From contig NC_084922.1 in NCBI RefSeq assembly GCF_958298935.1, positions 19,222,501 through 19,286,500 on the forward strand: a DNA stretch of 64,000 bases, given 5' to 3'. Below, one piece after another: positions 33,160-44,849 of the stretch. Below the pieces are notes generated by a model. It worked only from the letters and a program-made list of their open reading frames with translations, was not told where the DNA came from and made no database searches. Both the position numbers and the translations under genes were made by a program. The DNA is from Phragmites australis (lineage: Eukaryota; Streptophyta; Magnoliopsida; Poales; Poaceae). Each line of letters opens with the position of its first letter. Within the stretch, counting starts at the first letter, position 1.

Positions 33160-34790
33160 CTAACCATCAAGAAGAAAGGATCTGCATTCCTGCATGGGAG
33201 CATCTCCAAGACCAGCCAAACCAAAGAGCCTTTTGAACACTGGAAGCAGATTGGCTTCTAACAGGTACTTCAGGAATCCAAAGAGTTGCCAAGGGTTAGG
33301 CATCTGGAGCTGAGGGTTACTGGGAGTACTGCATAACATCAGGGATGTTGATTGCGGCTCTTTCTGTGTCAGGGCTCCATTCTGGGCTAGCTGGTTAGCG
33401 ACCTCTAGGATTCTCAAGAAAGAGTCGTTCATGAAAGGCAGCATCTGATTCTGGAAATCGTTCATCTGATCAGGTGAAAACACTTCCTCACCTTCAGCAT
33501 TGTGAGGTCATTGCAGCTCAACTGTCAGGGCCTTTCGTTGCTGACCAGGCTGATTCACAGAAGAGGAAGAACCAAAGTTATCTTCATGCATCTCCAACTC
33601 AGAGATCTGAACGTTATGCTCCTGCTGCTACTGTTGTGCCGGAAGAGCTTGCACTATCATTGGGACATTGTTCTCCGGGACTACTTGATTGATGATCAGG
33701 TTCCCATTGGGGGGCCCTGAGCCTGTTAACCGTGCTGCACAGCCTGATTGATCTCCTGATCATTTCCACCCGGGAAAGGATATGGATTGCCATTGTCTGG
33801 AGGTGGGGCATCTTCATCTGCTGGGGTATTGTTTGCTGCTTCATCGTTTAGGATGTAAACTGGGACAGTCCATGACCTCCCAATGCCCCCCATTCAAAAC
33901 CCTACCTGACAATCAGACTTCTTGGAACATTGTTGATTGAGTTAAACCAGCATTCAAGACCACGCAGGCTTGATCAAGAAAATTCAGACTCATATAGTCA
34001 AGAGGAAACCCCAACAGCAAAATCCAACCTACTCTGGCGAAAGGGGAGTTTCTGTCGTTTCTAGCTTCATCATGCATCACAAACCTTACTCTAAAACCAT
34101 CGATCACATGCAACACTTCACTGACAACCCAGTCCCTCTGAAAAGTGTCTCGCAATTGAAAAATTCCAATTCCATGCAGATGAGGGCAGCAGAACTGAAC
34201 GTGAAAGTGTCTCACTTGGAGATATTGTCTGACCTGATGCATGAAGACGTTGTAATCATCTTCGATGTCATCATCAACTGCAATGGCAATAGAAGACTCT
34301 TCATGCTTGTTGAGTGGGGTTCCCGCCAGAGACACAAAAGCACGCGCGATATGTTTCGGCCCTCCATCCTCCAGGACCATCTCCGGGGGGGATGAAGCAC
34401 AAGGGGTCCACAACAAAGTTGGCCATTGCGTGATGGAGCTTTCTGCCGAGTAGAGAAGGGACGGTGGAGAGGGAATGGGAACTGTTGTGCTCATGACCAG
34501 GTTGGGGGCGATCAAGAAGAGGAGACAAAGGGGTTTTTTCGCTTAGGGAGTTCGGAGTAAGTGGCCTCGGGGAAGACGGAGGGGTGGTGGGTCCCAACCC
34601 TCCCCGAACAATTAGCACCAAAGGACTGGAAACGCTACGATCCTTTCGCATCCATCTGCGCCGTTGATGAGCTTTTCCCTTGAGGCAGAATCTGGCCAGA
34701 TGACCATAGCTGAAGCAGCTTCTACAACGGAGCTTTCCCACACAGTCTCCGACAAAATGGCCAAGGCCCAGGCATCTGAAACAACGGGAT
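33160..34790 (-). pseudogene. LINE ORF1 (RNA-binding protein) with CCHC knuckles
   Basis: At 34680-34790 two CCHC knuckles follow each other, CFRCLGLGHFVGDC then CRSCFSYGHLARFC, with a basic stretch behind. The frame at 33913-34515 contains DWVVSEVLHVIDGFRVRFVM and GWILLLGFPLDYMSLNFLDQ, resembling the DUF4283 RNA-binding-type domain of plant LINE ORF1. The C-terminal part (33160-33483) ends KRLFGLAGLGDAPMQECRSF. Several frame changes separate the parts. Confidence 0.7.
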
Positions 34791-35640
34791 AAAGAAAGAG
34801 GCGGCTCTTGTGGGTAAGATTTTTGGTTCTATAACATCAGATCAGAGCTTTCCACCGAAATGCCCATTTGTTGCCTTGGGACTAAGGACTTATCCGCAAG
34901 GCTCGAGAGATCATCATGAGATGTCTGTTCAACACGCGAACTTGTGAGAGAGGGGAAAGGAGGATCACATCCCTCGGAAATCCTCTAGGTTAGAGAATTT
35001 GACCAATGAGAGAGCGAGCCTTCCAGCCTCGTGTTAGGGCCTATAGAGGACCTTGTAGGAAAAGACTAGGGGGTGGAAAGCCTGCCAGAAAATAACAATT
35101 TCCGAAATCGGGAGAAAACTTGTTTTGAATTGATCAACGGTTGTCCCGGCAGGGCACAAGAACCGAAGGAAGAACACATTCTCTGAGGAACTGGGAAAAG
35201 GAACGCACCAATCTTGATTGCCTGATGATCAAGCACTGGAGAGGATCTATTGATGAGGGATGGTACAAAATTGGAAGCAAAAGCAACCATCTTAGGGTGG
35301 AAGAAGAATTCCTTTTTTCGCCATACGAGACCAAAGTCCAGTTCCTGTCTTCTTCATCACTCCAAAGTCTCTTCTCTTCTCCAGTCCGCCCCACTATCTG
35401 GCTAGAGATGAAAATAAACATCAAAGTGAGTGGAGATCACTTGTCTAAGAGAGTAAATGAAGAAGCCAACATCTTTAGAAGCCACAGAGAATCTAAAATG
35501 ACAATCAGACTCAAAGGAAACGTGACCCCGCAGGGGAATTCCAAAAATTTTCACTTTTTTCTCTCCCTCATACAAAGCTCCACTTTCCATCATAATAAAT
35601 TGAAATTCCCCTGCTTATTTAGAGATTCCCAGAACAACTA
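34791..35640 (-). pseudogene. LINE ORF1 5' part and 5' end (approximate)
   Basis: A minus-strand frame from an ATG at 35593 (MMESGALYEGEKKVKIFGIP) looks like the ORF1 start. Later portions are frame-shifted. The exact 5' boundary is not visible. Confidence 0.45.
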
Positions 35641-38600
35641 ATGGAAACTAACTTTTAGGAAACCAAACAATCTAGAGAGTAATAAGTATCGAAGCTAATC
35701 AATCGTCGATATTATGGAACTAATTGATATCTAAATATCACGTATCTTTGATGCTACCATGTGCCTTCCTTGCATAACACTTACTTGGCTCCATGTCATA
35801 ACATTATACAACTTGTGAAATAGCCTGACCTCAAGCTGCAATATATGCAATATAGGGATGTGGGGTTCACATCATGTTGGTCATCTTGAAGGCACCTACA
35901 TGTCTTGATATCTCCCTGATAACTAACAAAAAAATCTCCATAGCCAGTGTTTATTGAATGAGTGTCATGGAGATATGACCAACTTCATAGTGGATCCAAT
36001 CGTAATGCTTAATGCACAGTGGGGGTGCTTCTCAAATTAAAGTAGAAAAGAGCCAGTGTGGCTGACACAATCTAGTCATCGAGCTTGTGCATTATTGCAT
36101 CATCCAATGACACCTTATCTTAGGCCTAGCGCTCATTGCTGCAAAGGATCATGGAGCAAAGTATTTCATAAGATGAATATTCTTTTGATCCATGCGATAT
36201 ATTGCCTCTAGTGCTTTGAGGCATGTCGTGATCATCTTATGACAGGTTCCTAACACAACATGACCTCCTTCAGATCAAAAATGATTTTGGCGAGCATGAT
36301 TTCGATCTTATCTTGCCTGAATGGGAATATATGGAGATTAACTTCAATAAGGCCTCAAGGGCAAGGTAGAGGTCGATGGATGAGTGGTGATCAACAAATA
36401 GGGCTTGTATCTGGGCACCTCTCCTCCCCTATCATCTCCTCCTCTTCTCCCTTGTGGCTCATATCTGGGCGGTGGCGGCTCGGATCTGGGGGACAATCGG
36501 TGAAAGGGGATGGGTGCCGGTGCACTGGGCCACCGATGCGCGATGTCATGCTGCAGGTCCGTCTCTCCCCTACCTAGGACACGGCCACAACGTGACGGAT
36601 GCATGTCCCACCACGTCCAACACAAGTCGACACGACGATACACGTCGACGCGGCAAAAAAAAAATTTGGACACACGTGTCCCTGTAACACTGCTCATCCA
36701 TGGTAAAAAAAATTAAAAAAATTGTTGGGGCTCCATTGACTGCGAAGCAGTAGGGAGCCCCCCCCCCACCCTCGGATCCACCCCTGGCTATATCGCGTGA
36801 ACAATACCATGATATCCTTCTGTGCCCACACCGTAACAGAAGTATAAATTATATAGTCATCGATGCATGGATAGAGCTATTGTTTATGATTTTGCACGCC
36901 TACTGAGTGTGCTTTAGTGATAAATATATTTTTGGTAGTTCGTGGTATTTTATACGGCACATAAAATTATAAAAACATTTGTGCTTGACCGTGATACAGG
37001 ATACATATCCACTATAGTTGTTTTGCCAGCGACACCGCTGAAAAAAATCGCGATTCAAACCATTGTAGAAACCTAATGATAAGGAAACCATGGTTGTCAT
37101 AGCATTGCCTAATCATTGCTTCGGAATAAAGTAGGCCAAGGTGGGAGTGGTGCACCACATGCTTTGCCTCGCCTTGCAGGAAAAGATTGGTGGCTACAGT
37201 TGCTATGCATCCATGACAAGTCTCGGTGTAGGCCATCAAGAAAGGGAGGGCTGGCAATGGGAATCATGGGTGATAGTGACGGCTTGCTTAATGATGGGAG
37301 AGGAAGATGACTTATTCACACAGTCGCACTAACCCTCAATCAAGGCCCAAAACTAGCAGAAACATAGACGATGCCAATTCCCAATGTTGTCATGCCACCA
37401 TCAGCACAGTAGCAACTCACATTACACCCTTCACAACATCAAGGAAAGAATGTTGGGTTTTCCTTCTACCATTCCACTCCCATTCCCTTCCCTTCCCTTT
37501 TGGTCAACTAATCATCGCATAGGTGTCCTCTGACCACCCTAACAATTAGGATGGAATATATCAAGATATCAAAAATACGAAAGACAATAAAAAAACTAAT
37601 ATTGATAGAAATATATCGTGTTACCTTGCAGCAATTGTGTCCCTTTACTACTGTTTCCATGCAAACTAAGCTTCACCCCTCACAGTGAAACATCTTGTCC
37701 TCGATAGTGTGGCAAACTCCAATCAGGTGGCACGCAGGGTTTCTAAAACCACTAGATTGTCACACGTCAATAGTATGTGTGGTTAACATGATACTTGGGG
37801 TTAGCATCATGTTGCTCCTTTGAAGACATCTCATTGCCTTAATAACACTTAGAGATAGCCACCATGACTGACATTTGTGGAAGCAACAACCAAAGGTATG
37901 GCCAGCTCCATATGGCGAGACAAGAGTTGGTGGAGCCAACGCAACCAAATCTCACTTGTGCACAACTACATTATCCAATATGGATGATTGTTAAGGATCT
38001 TCGACAAAGTAGATTTCTTCAATGATGAATCTTCTTTTATGCTAACATCTTGTCTCTACTGCTGTCAAGTGTGCCATGATCATTTGAAGATTGCCTCCTA
38101 ATACATCGGGACCTCCTTCAATAGCGTCAAAGGACAAGTGGAACAGGGAAACTAAGGAAAGAGGGCTACAGAAAAGAATATGAAGTCTCTTCAATCATTA
38201 TATTGCACCTTTAGAAAGAGGGGTCTTGGACAACTGACGGAATTACCTAACAAAATGGAAACTAACTGATACTGAAAATAATTAAGCTAGCAATAGGAAA
38301 CTAAATATATGGAAATCTATCAAGTTTCCTTGTACTACCAGGTTCCTTACAACGCATGCCTAGCTCCATGCAACAATGTTACACCCTTCCAGTGAAATAG
38401 TTACTCCAACTCATCCTCAATCTGTAACATAGGGGTCACAAACTCCATTGCCAATTTAGCAACCAAGGTTGAAACTCTAGGTAGTCGTGTGATGGTTACT
38501 TTGTGATGTAAATAACTCATTTTAGTATGATCATTTTAGTATGATCAGAAAATAACTCATTCCCTCAGCCACATCATATCCCACATTGAAAGTAGCAATA

Positions 38601-39529
38601 CCACCCATTGTTACCCTGTTGGTTCACACGCTACCCACTCTCGCTTTTGCACAAAAAAATCACCTTGCCGTCTCCAAAACCACAATCATTGCCACCCAAT
38701 TAATCAATTCAGGCAGCTAATCTCACCGCGAGGGAGGATCAACTAGAATGGCTACCTCCCAAGGGGGCACAGCAATGAGGGAAACCTAAGTTGAGAAGCG
38801 GACATGTGTCAGATGAGGGAGTTTACATGCCGACAACAACCCCCAACTTGGCCCATTCTCACCTATCTAATATTAAGGGTATTTTCATACATTTCCCTTA
38901 CACATTGATTTATTCAAATAACATATTTCCTATTGCCCTAGGGGTCGGAGTACCCCGCAACAGAACTAATGGAACTTATTTGATTTATTATATGCAATTG
39001 TTTCGGTCTGTTATTGCCCTTTTCACATACCATAAACATACAGGAATGATGGAGTGAATAAAATAAGATTCCAGGGTTACAACAAGTTTCAAATTTAACT
39101 AGCGCCAGGTTTCAAATTCAACTAGCACCAAACAAGTGCATTAGTCAACCTCTGTAAAATGACACCAGGTAAAACATGATTGCAGAAATCTAAATAAGTG
39201 TCAGATTTAACTAAAATCGTGGAAATGTAATCATTAACCACTAATATTAAAGCCTGCTAAGAAACAAAATGTATTACTGTCTACCCCATGAACTTCAGCA
39301 GGAATAGGCAGAGCAAGATAAGGGTGCACACATAGTCAGTCACATACAATCAAAAGAAAAACCTATGAGAACCTCTCAACTTTAGACCCTTCTTGACCCT
39401 TACAACCACGATACATGGCAGAATAAACCAATCACCCCTTCAACCAGCCATGTGTCTATCATTTGCAGGTCCAAGCAAGGGTCTAAAAGGAGGGTCTCGT
39501 AAAATCTATTTCCCACGGAATCATGTTAC
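35641..39529. other. EAF intron 3, part without recognised gene
   Basis: AT-rich intron sequence. At 36740-36777 a C-rich run and GGATCCACCCCTG resemble one end of a hAT-like transposon (CAGGGGTGGATCC on the minus strand), but no matching left end was found. Confidence 0.4.
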
Positions 39530-39572
39530 CTGGATTATCAGGTTCACCGATGTCAATGTTCTCAACCTCAAC
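39530..39572 (-). CDS. EAF-like exon 3 (43 bp)
   Basis: Acceptor CTGCAG precedes GTTGAGGTTGAG; donor GTAACA follows CCAG. It encodes VEVENIDIGEPDNPG (with exon 4), a short exon whose sequence follows VHSVL of exon 2 exactly as in the family. Phase 0 in, phase 1 out. Confidence 0.8.
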
Positions 39573-41197
39573 CTGCAGAGTCATAATCAAAGGTCAGAAT
39601 TATGATTAATAGAGTCCCTTGAAACATCAAACCAGAAGTGAAAAAATAAGATCAGACAACGAAGGTAGGCAAAGTTCTGTAGAATGTTTTTCTGAACATA
39701 TCAAAATCTTCATCAACTGACAATTTGATACATTTTCAGAGGATTTTAACCTATCAGATACATGCTAAAGTAAGCTAGAAATGATATGAGAAGCTTTCAA
39801 ATTAACCAAAGGCAAGCACCTTAAATTAATTAAAAACAAATTGTGCATAATGATTGAGACAATGCATGTAAGCCTACCTTTAGAGGATCTGTTCCCATCC
39901 CAATTCCCATCTTATAGATGCCAACAGAAGGCTACATTCCATGTTTGATGCCAAAAATAGAGCAGCAGATTCAGTAGCATCAGCTGCCACGGTTTAGAGT
40001 TATGATGAAAGACCCAATTTGGAAAGAAAAAAAAAGCAAAACTGTCCCGTGTAAATGTTCAATTGAAAAATGATTGGCTGGCATGCTAATAAACTTCCCA
40101 CATTCAACTAAACTCTTTCTTGACCAAGTAGGCAAGTCATGGTCCTAAAAAAAATCCCCCGTCAGGAGAGAGACCATTAGCAAGTCAAGTTTCACATCCC
40201 AACCAAATATAAGGTTTTGCGAAAAGTAGAGTAGGTCAACAGTCATTTTTATGAAAAGTTGCCAAGATCCACATCTTAAGAAAAAGAATGGAGTCAACTA
40301 CCGCATTTTGCCAAATAAACCTTCGAAGGTGGTAAGGGCTAACTATACTTGCTACCCAATGTTTTGACTTCTAAATTTCATGTTTTTTTAATGGTTAAAT
40401 AAAATTATTAAGGGCATGTTAAAGCACAATCAGCAAGATTTCTAGCTTCAATTAGAAGTTCAAAGACTAATATTTTTGTACACCACTAAAAGATCAAACA
40501 TTAATTACTTTGTACACTATTATAACATTAATCTCGTGACAATCCAGGGGATGCTAGGAATCTATTGGACTCAAATTGAACTGATTAGATTTGAAGTTAG
40601 GCAAACATAGAAATTGTGGCTCACAATTCATTGTCAAACCTTTCAACTTTCGAAAGGAAGGTCACCGGATAGCATGCTTTACAATATTCCAAATTTCCAG
40701 TAAGTTTAAGATACAATGGATGAAGATTGTTCAAGTACAAAGAGATGATTGATCAATACCACAAAAATCTCAGAGCAAAGATATAATTCATTTTAGTGTT
40801 TGGTAGTTTCTTTTTATAGGGCAGGACGCATTTCAAGATTCAAGCTTTGTAATAAACCAACAATTAGTAGAACAGTTTGTAGATATTGTGATACAAATAT
40901 GGTACTTTTGGATTTGTATTTGAAAATATTTACCTATTATTATTATTTTGTTGCTATCAAGTATCAACAATATACTCTAAGAGAAATCAACTGTCAAAGT
41001 TCAGTTTTGAAGACAGTGCCAAGTCAAACAACGCCTTAAATTTTGAAATGGAGGGAGTACCTATTAGAAGTCTTCATACTTATTATTCAATATTATATAG
41101 CAGGTGTCCTCTTCTTGGTCAAAAAGTGAAAAGCTAACAAAAGAGAGAACAACAACGAACCCTTATCTAGGGCATCTAAATTGCTAACAGAACTTAC
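39573..41197. other. EAF intron 2
   Basis: 1,625 bp between donor GTAAGTT and acceptor CTGCAG, AT-rich, with no ORF of recognisable content and no clear element. Confidence 0.6.
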
Positions 41198-41559
41198 AAG
41201 AACTGAATGAACAGCAGGTTTGCTCAGGGGCTGCGACTTGCCAACTTTCACTAATGGAGGAGAATGAGATTCTACACCCATTCCGGTAGTTGTAGCTGCC
41301 AAATTAGCTGATGCAGACTCTCCTGGAACTCGGAGATGCCTTAATCTCTTGACAGCCCAATGTAACCTCTCCAGGCGAAAGGTCTCTCTGTCAAAAAACA
41401 AGACACCATCATTATCCTTGTACTCTTCTTGGCTTCCCTCGAATGTCACCTTTGGCTTGCTAGGCTGATTATTATGGAATTCCACAGTTACCCGGTTAGC
41501 TTTGGTACTCTGCAGCAACACAGCTTGAGTCTTATCAATTGATGCTGGCTTGAATTCAT
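41198..41559 (-). CDS. EAF-like exon 2 (main EAF domain)
   Basis: 362 bp. It begins after GGTGACAG (completing the Tyr codon of exon 1) with EFKPASIDKTQ, continues ANRVTVEFHNNQPSKPKVT, FEGSQEEYKDNDGVLFFD, then ETFRLERLHWAVKRLRHLR, and ends KPAVHSVL before GTAAGTT. No stop is present. This is the conserved core that in EAF proteins contacts ELL; the Trp in LHWAVKR, where Arg is common, is a possible deviation. Confidence 0.85.
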
Positions 41560-41792
41560 CTGTCACCTCAAAGATTAAAAAAATGATTTAATGCAGAACC
41601 TGAATTTCAACTATAACATAACAGAATAAGGAGGCACGACCTTTAACAGAATAAGGAACCTGAATTATGCAGTTGGACTGCTAGATAGTATGTTAAAACT
41701 GTTAGATTGGATCCTACGAGAGGTGGGATGGAAGAACACACACTCGAGCACACATTAGGCACAGGAGTTCTCTAGTTGCTAGCAGAGAGCCC

Positions 41793-42381
41793 TCAAAGTG
41801 ATGTCGAGCTCCGTGTTCCATGCGTGCAGTGCTTGTCGCAAGCCATAGAGCACCTTCCGCAGCCGCTGGACCTTGTGCCCTTCTCCGGCAATGACGAACC
41901 CCAGCAGCTATACAACATACACTTCCTCCTCCAATTCGCCGTTGAGAAAGGCCAATTTTACATCCATGTGATGAACCGGCCATTCCTCTTGGGCAGCTAG
42001 CGCCAGCAGCAGGCGCACAGACTCCAGACGGGCAACAAGTGCAAATACCTCATCGAAGTCCACGCCCGGCTGCTGCACATAGCCCTTGGCGACGAGGCAG
42101 GCTTTGTGCTTGATCACAGCCCCGGCTTCGTCTTTCTTGAGCTTGAACACCCATTTAAGCCCAATTGGGGGGTGTCCACCAGCGTCCATGTCCCATTCTC
42201 CGTGACAGACTTCATCTCTTCCAGCATCGTTGCTCGCCGCGTCGCGTTCCGCCTCGACGAAGGAGCTCGGCTCTCTTGCGCTCGCCAGGTGCAGCTTGGC
42301 GTCATCTAGGACGCGGATAGCGTATCCCGTCGGAGCTCCCCCACCACCGAGCAGCTTGTTGACGATGCGGTAGCAGACCAA
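41793..42381 (-). pseudogene. Copia reverse transcriptase (N-terminal half)
   Basis: The frame 41908-42381 reads PPIGLKWVFKLKKDEAGAVI, KHKACLVAKGYVQQPGVDF and VHHMDVKLAFLNGELEEEVYV, the standard Copia RT start up to the AFLNGEL block. The YVDD motif is absent because sequence stops at the junction near 41793. Confidence 0.85.
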
Positions 42382-42792
42382 GCTGTCACCATGGTGTGCA
42401 ACGAGCCTGGCGCTGTCATTCGGCGGTGGCGTGACAAAGTCCGCCTCCTCAGTAGATTCGCCACTCGACGTTTTGGGCGACGAATCGGCCGCCGCTGGAC
42501 TTGGTGCAGGTGGTTCCGCTACCTATGTTTCTCCTCCGGCTGAGGTGGGCCCGTCAACCGCCAAGAGATGGACTTGACTCAGCATGAACTCCATGGCAAA
42601 GTCGCTCGATGGAGCCATGCTCCCAACTGCATCCGCCTCCCAACTCCATTTGGCGTCCTTGTCAAAGATTACATCTCGCGACACGCGAACGCACTTGGTG
42701 CTTGGGTCGTAGAGGTGGTATGTCTTCGTGTCATGCTCATAGCCGATGAAGACACAGGGTGTGCTCCTGTCATCAAGCTTCTGCAGATGTGG

Positions 42793-43609
42793 TCACGCCT
42801 CCTTGACATACGCTAGACAACCGAAGGTGCGCAAGAAGTTCACCGCCGGCTTCCAACCGTGCCACGTATCGAACGGTGTCATGCCATCCAGTCTCTTCGT
42901 CAGTGCACGAATGAGTATGAAGACGTCGGTGCTCACCGCCTCTCCCCAAAACTCCGCCGGCATGCCCCTCTGTTTAAGGAGTGTGAATGTCGTTGCAATG
43001 ATCAACTGATTGCACGTAAGCTATACGGCGTGGAGAAGTGTCGTTGGATGCCGTGATCCACGCAGTGGCACGTGAATTTGCCGTCATTGTCGGAGCGGAG
43101 GACGCGAAGCTTCCGACCTCTCTCCACCTCCGCCTCCGCCTGGATCGCCTTGATCGCCACCGCAGCGTCGCTCTTCCTAGCCAGGAGCATTAGCCACATA
43201 TAGCGGCTGGCGTCGTCCACCATCAACAGGAAGAAACAACGTCCACCTGAAGTCACTAGCATGATAGGACAAAGATCTCCATGGACGATGTCAAGGCGCT
43301 CTTTCGCTCAATACTTAGCCTGTGACAGGAACAAAGCTCGGCGGTGCTTGGTTATGACACGTCACACAGCTGCTCGACGTGCTCCATCTGTAGCAGGCCT
43401 CGCACCATCTCAAAGCGCACCAGCCATCGGAGTGCGTCGAAGCTTTTGTGGTCGGAGCGCTTGTGCCACCGCCAGACGTTCTCCTCATGGCGCGCCGCAA
43501 GATTGATGGGACGGGCAACGTCGAGGCACGGGATGTATAGCCAGTTGCGCCTGCGAAGAACTTTAGTGTGGAGGCGGGCGGTCCCAGGTCCGCAAGATGC
43601 CGTCCTCAA
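42793..43609 (-). pseudogene. Copia integrase and GAG-pre-integrase region
   Basis: Frames hold NVWRWHKRSDHKSFDALRWL (GAG-pre-integrase, 43352-43609), CFFLLMVDDASRYMWLMLLA and LRVLRSDNDGKFTCHCVDHG (integrase core Asp blocks, 43002-43262), then TTFTLLKQRGMPAEFWGEAV and MTPFDTWHGWKPAVNFLRTF (42793-43005). Frame changes separate the parts. Confidence 0.82.
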
Positions 43610-44269
43610 TTAGCACCTTGGAGGCACCTTAGTCCAACTGGTCCACGCTGATGATGTTGTTCTTCAAACGTGGGATGAAGTAGACCACGAAGAGCGCTTT
43701 GTGCTCTCCGTTCTTCCCAGCGAACAGGATGGTGCCACATCCACGGATGTCGACCACCAAGCCATCTTTGAAACCCGTCATGTGGTTGGTGGCGCGAGCC
43801 ATTGCCCCTCGGTGAGGAGCTTTTCGCCAACGGCAAGGGATTCTTTCAGATCTGAGACGATCCTCCACCGCCTTTAGCCTCCCAATCGCTTCCTCCAACG
43901 TGAGCGTTGAGAGATCGATAAGTCTCAGTGGACAGAGCAATCTGCGAAATTTTCTTAGGGACTACACGCAGATACTTTTCTACCACCTTCTGTTCTTCAA
44001 TCATTTCTCCGAGTGTGGCGAGGTTGGTGATGAGGCCGGAGAGACGCATCGCCCCCATCACGAAATGAGATTGCCTCGATTTCCTTCCGCAGTTGTTGCA
44101 CCGAGGCCTTGTGGACGCGACTGTCGCCGACGCGTATCGATTTGATGGGCATCCCAGGCCTATTTGGCGCTTGTTTTGATAGCGGCGTGCCGATCATCTC
44201 CTGGGGCACGGCGCAGAGGATGGCCTCCAGCGGCATGTGTTCTTGAAAATCAGCATTGCCAAACTCCAC
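43610..44269 (-). pseudogene. Copia Gag and protease remnants
   Basis: Fragments include FGNADFQEHMPLEAI (from 44269), GAMRLSGLITNLATLGEMIE (43846-44061), LIDLSTLTLEEAIGRLKAVE and VVDIRGCGTILFAGKNGEHK (43629-43940), typical of Copia Gag and the region ahead of the GAG-pre-integrase. The CCHC knuckle is not recognisable. Confidence 0.7.
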
Positions 44270-44527
44270 TGCGTCCCAGAGACCGTGAGCCTACAACATG
44301 ACCTTCGTGAGCAAGCTCCACCCGGCTTAGTTCCTCCATGTGAGGATTGGGTACGACGCGTCGCCAACCTCCTTAATCACACGCTAGAAGACCACATCGC
44401 GTCCACCGCCGTCTCGATGGTGCAATCGTTGTGGCGACAGTGATGGGGAGCAGCAGCGGTTGAAGCGCTGAGGGGGACTCAGAGCCACACCACTCGTAGG
44501 AGCCAACATCGCCGGGATTGATCAACC

Positions 44528-44543
44528 CTGGATTTGACACCAA
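44528..44543 (-). promoter_or_regulatory. Primer-binding site of the Copia element
   Basis: Minus-strand TTGGTGTCAAATCC follows AACAA at the 5' LTR end. It resembles a degenerate initiator-Met tRNA site. Confidence 0.5.
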
Positions 44544-44544
44544 T

Positions 44545-44844
44545 TGTTGGATTGGATCCTACGAGAGATGGTTTGGAAGAACACACATGAGCACACACTA
44601 GACACTGGAACCAATTGTTAGATTCGATCCTGCGAGAGGTGGGTTGGAAGAACACACACTGGGCACGAGTTTTCTAGCTGCTAACAGCTTTTAATGTTTT
44701 TAGAACATCCAATGCTTACTATACAATGAGGAGGTGTTCAGCCCAATATATAGGTACAAAACCAACATTAACCGACATAGAAAAATGATTAGACTAACTG
44801 ACATCTAACCGACCTCTAACCGACACACAAGGATTACCCTAACA
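44545..44844 (-). repeat. Copia 5' LTR with a 71-bp inner duplication
   Basis: TGTTGGATTGGATCCTACGA (44545) is repeated as TGTTAGATTCGATCCTGCGA (44616), each preceded by CAATT. The short left LTR at 41700-41790 resembles the second copy more closely. Confidence 0.7.
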
Positions 44845-44849
44845 AAAAC

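Larger units (their letters stand above)
29505..35640 (-). mobile_element. LINE (L1-type) retrotransposon, decayed, in EAF intron 3
   Basis: Minus-strand non-LTR element in the same orientation as the host gene. Its 3' end is at an 8-base T run (29505-29512; poly-A on the sense strand). Upstream are an ORF2 with endonuclease-like, reverse transcriptase (YADD) and C-terminal zf-RVT-like parts, and an ORF1 with a DUF4283-type segment and two CCHC knuckles. The 5' limit is approximate and no target duplication was found. Between ORF1 and the endonuclease, near 33060-33160, sequence appears to be missing. Confidence 0.8.
41695..44849 (-). mobile_element. Ty1/Copia element, internally deleted, in EAF intron 1
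   Basis: AAAAC at 41695-41699 and 44845-44849 is a perfect 5-bp target duplication around an element starting TGTTAGATTGG (41700) and ending CCCTAACA (44844). The right LTR (44545-44844, or 44616-44844 without an inner duplication) is the 5' LTR because the coding runs on the minus strand. The left LTR is only ~90 bp long (41700-41790) and runs directly into RT sequence, so the rest of RT, RNase H and most of the 3' LTR were deleted. Gag, integrase and RT remains are in order. Confidence 0.85.

Noticed and set aside
36735..36777. Second hAT element with end CAGGGGTGGATCC (minus strand)
   Set aside because: Only one end was found and no 8-bp duplication partner; recorded as an intron note.
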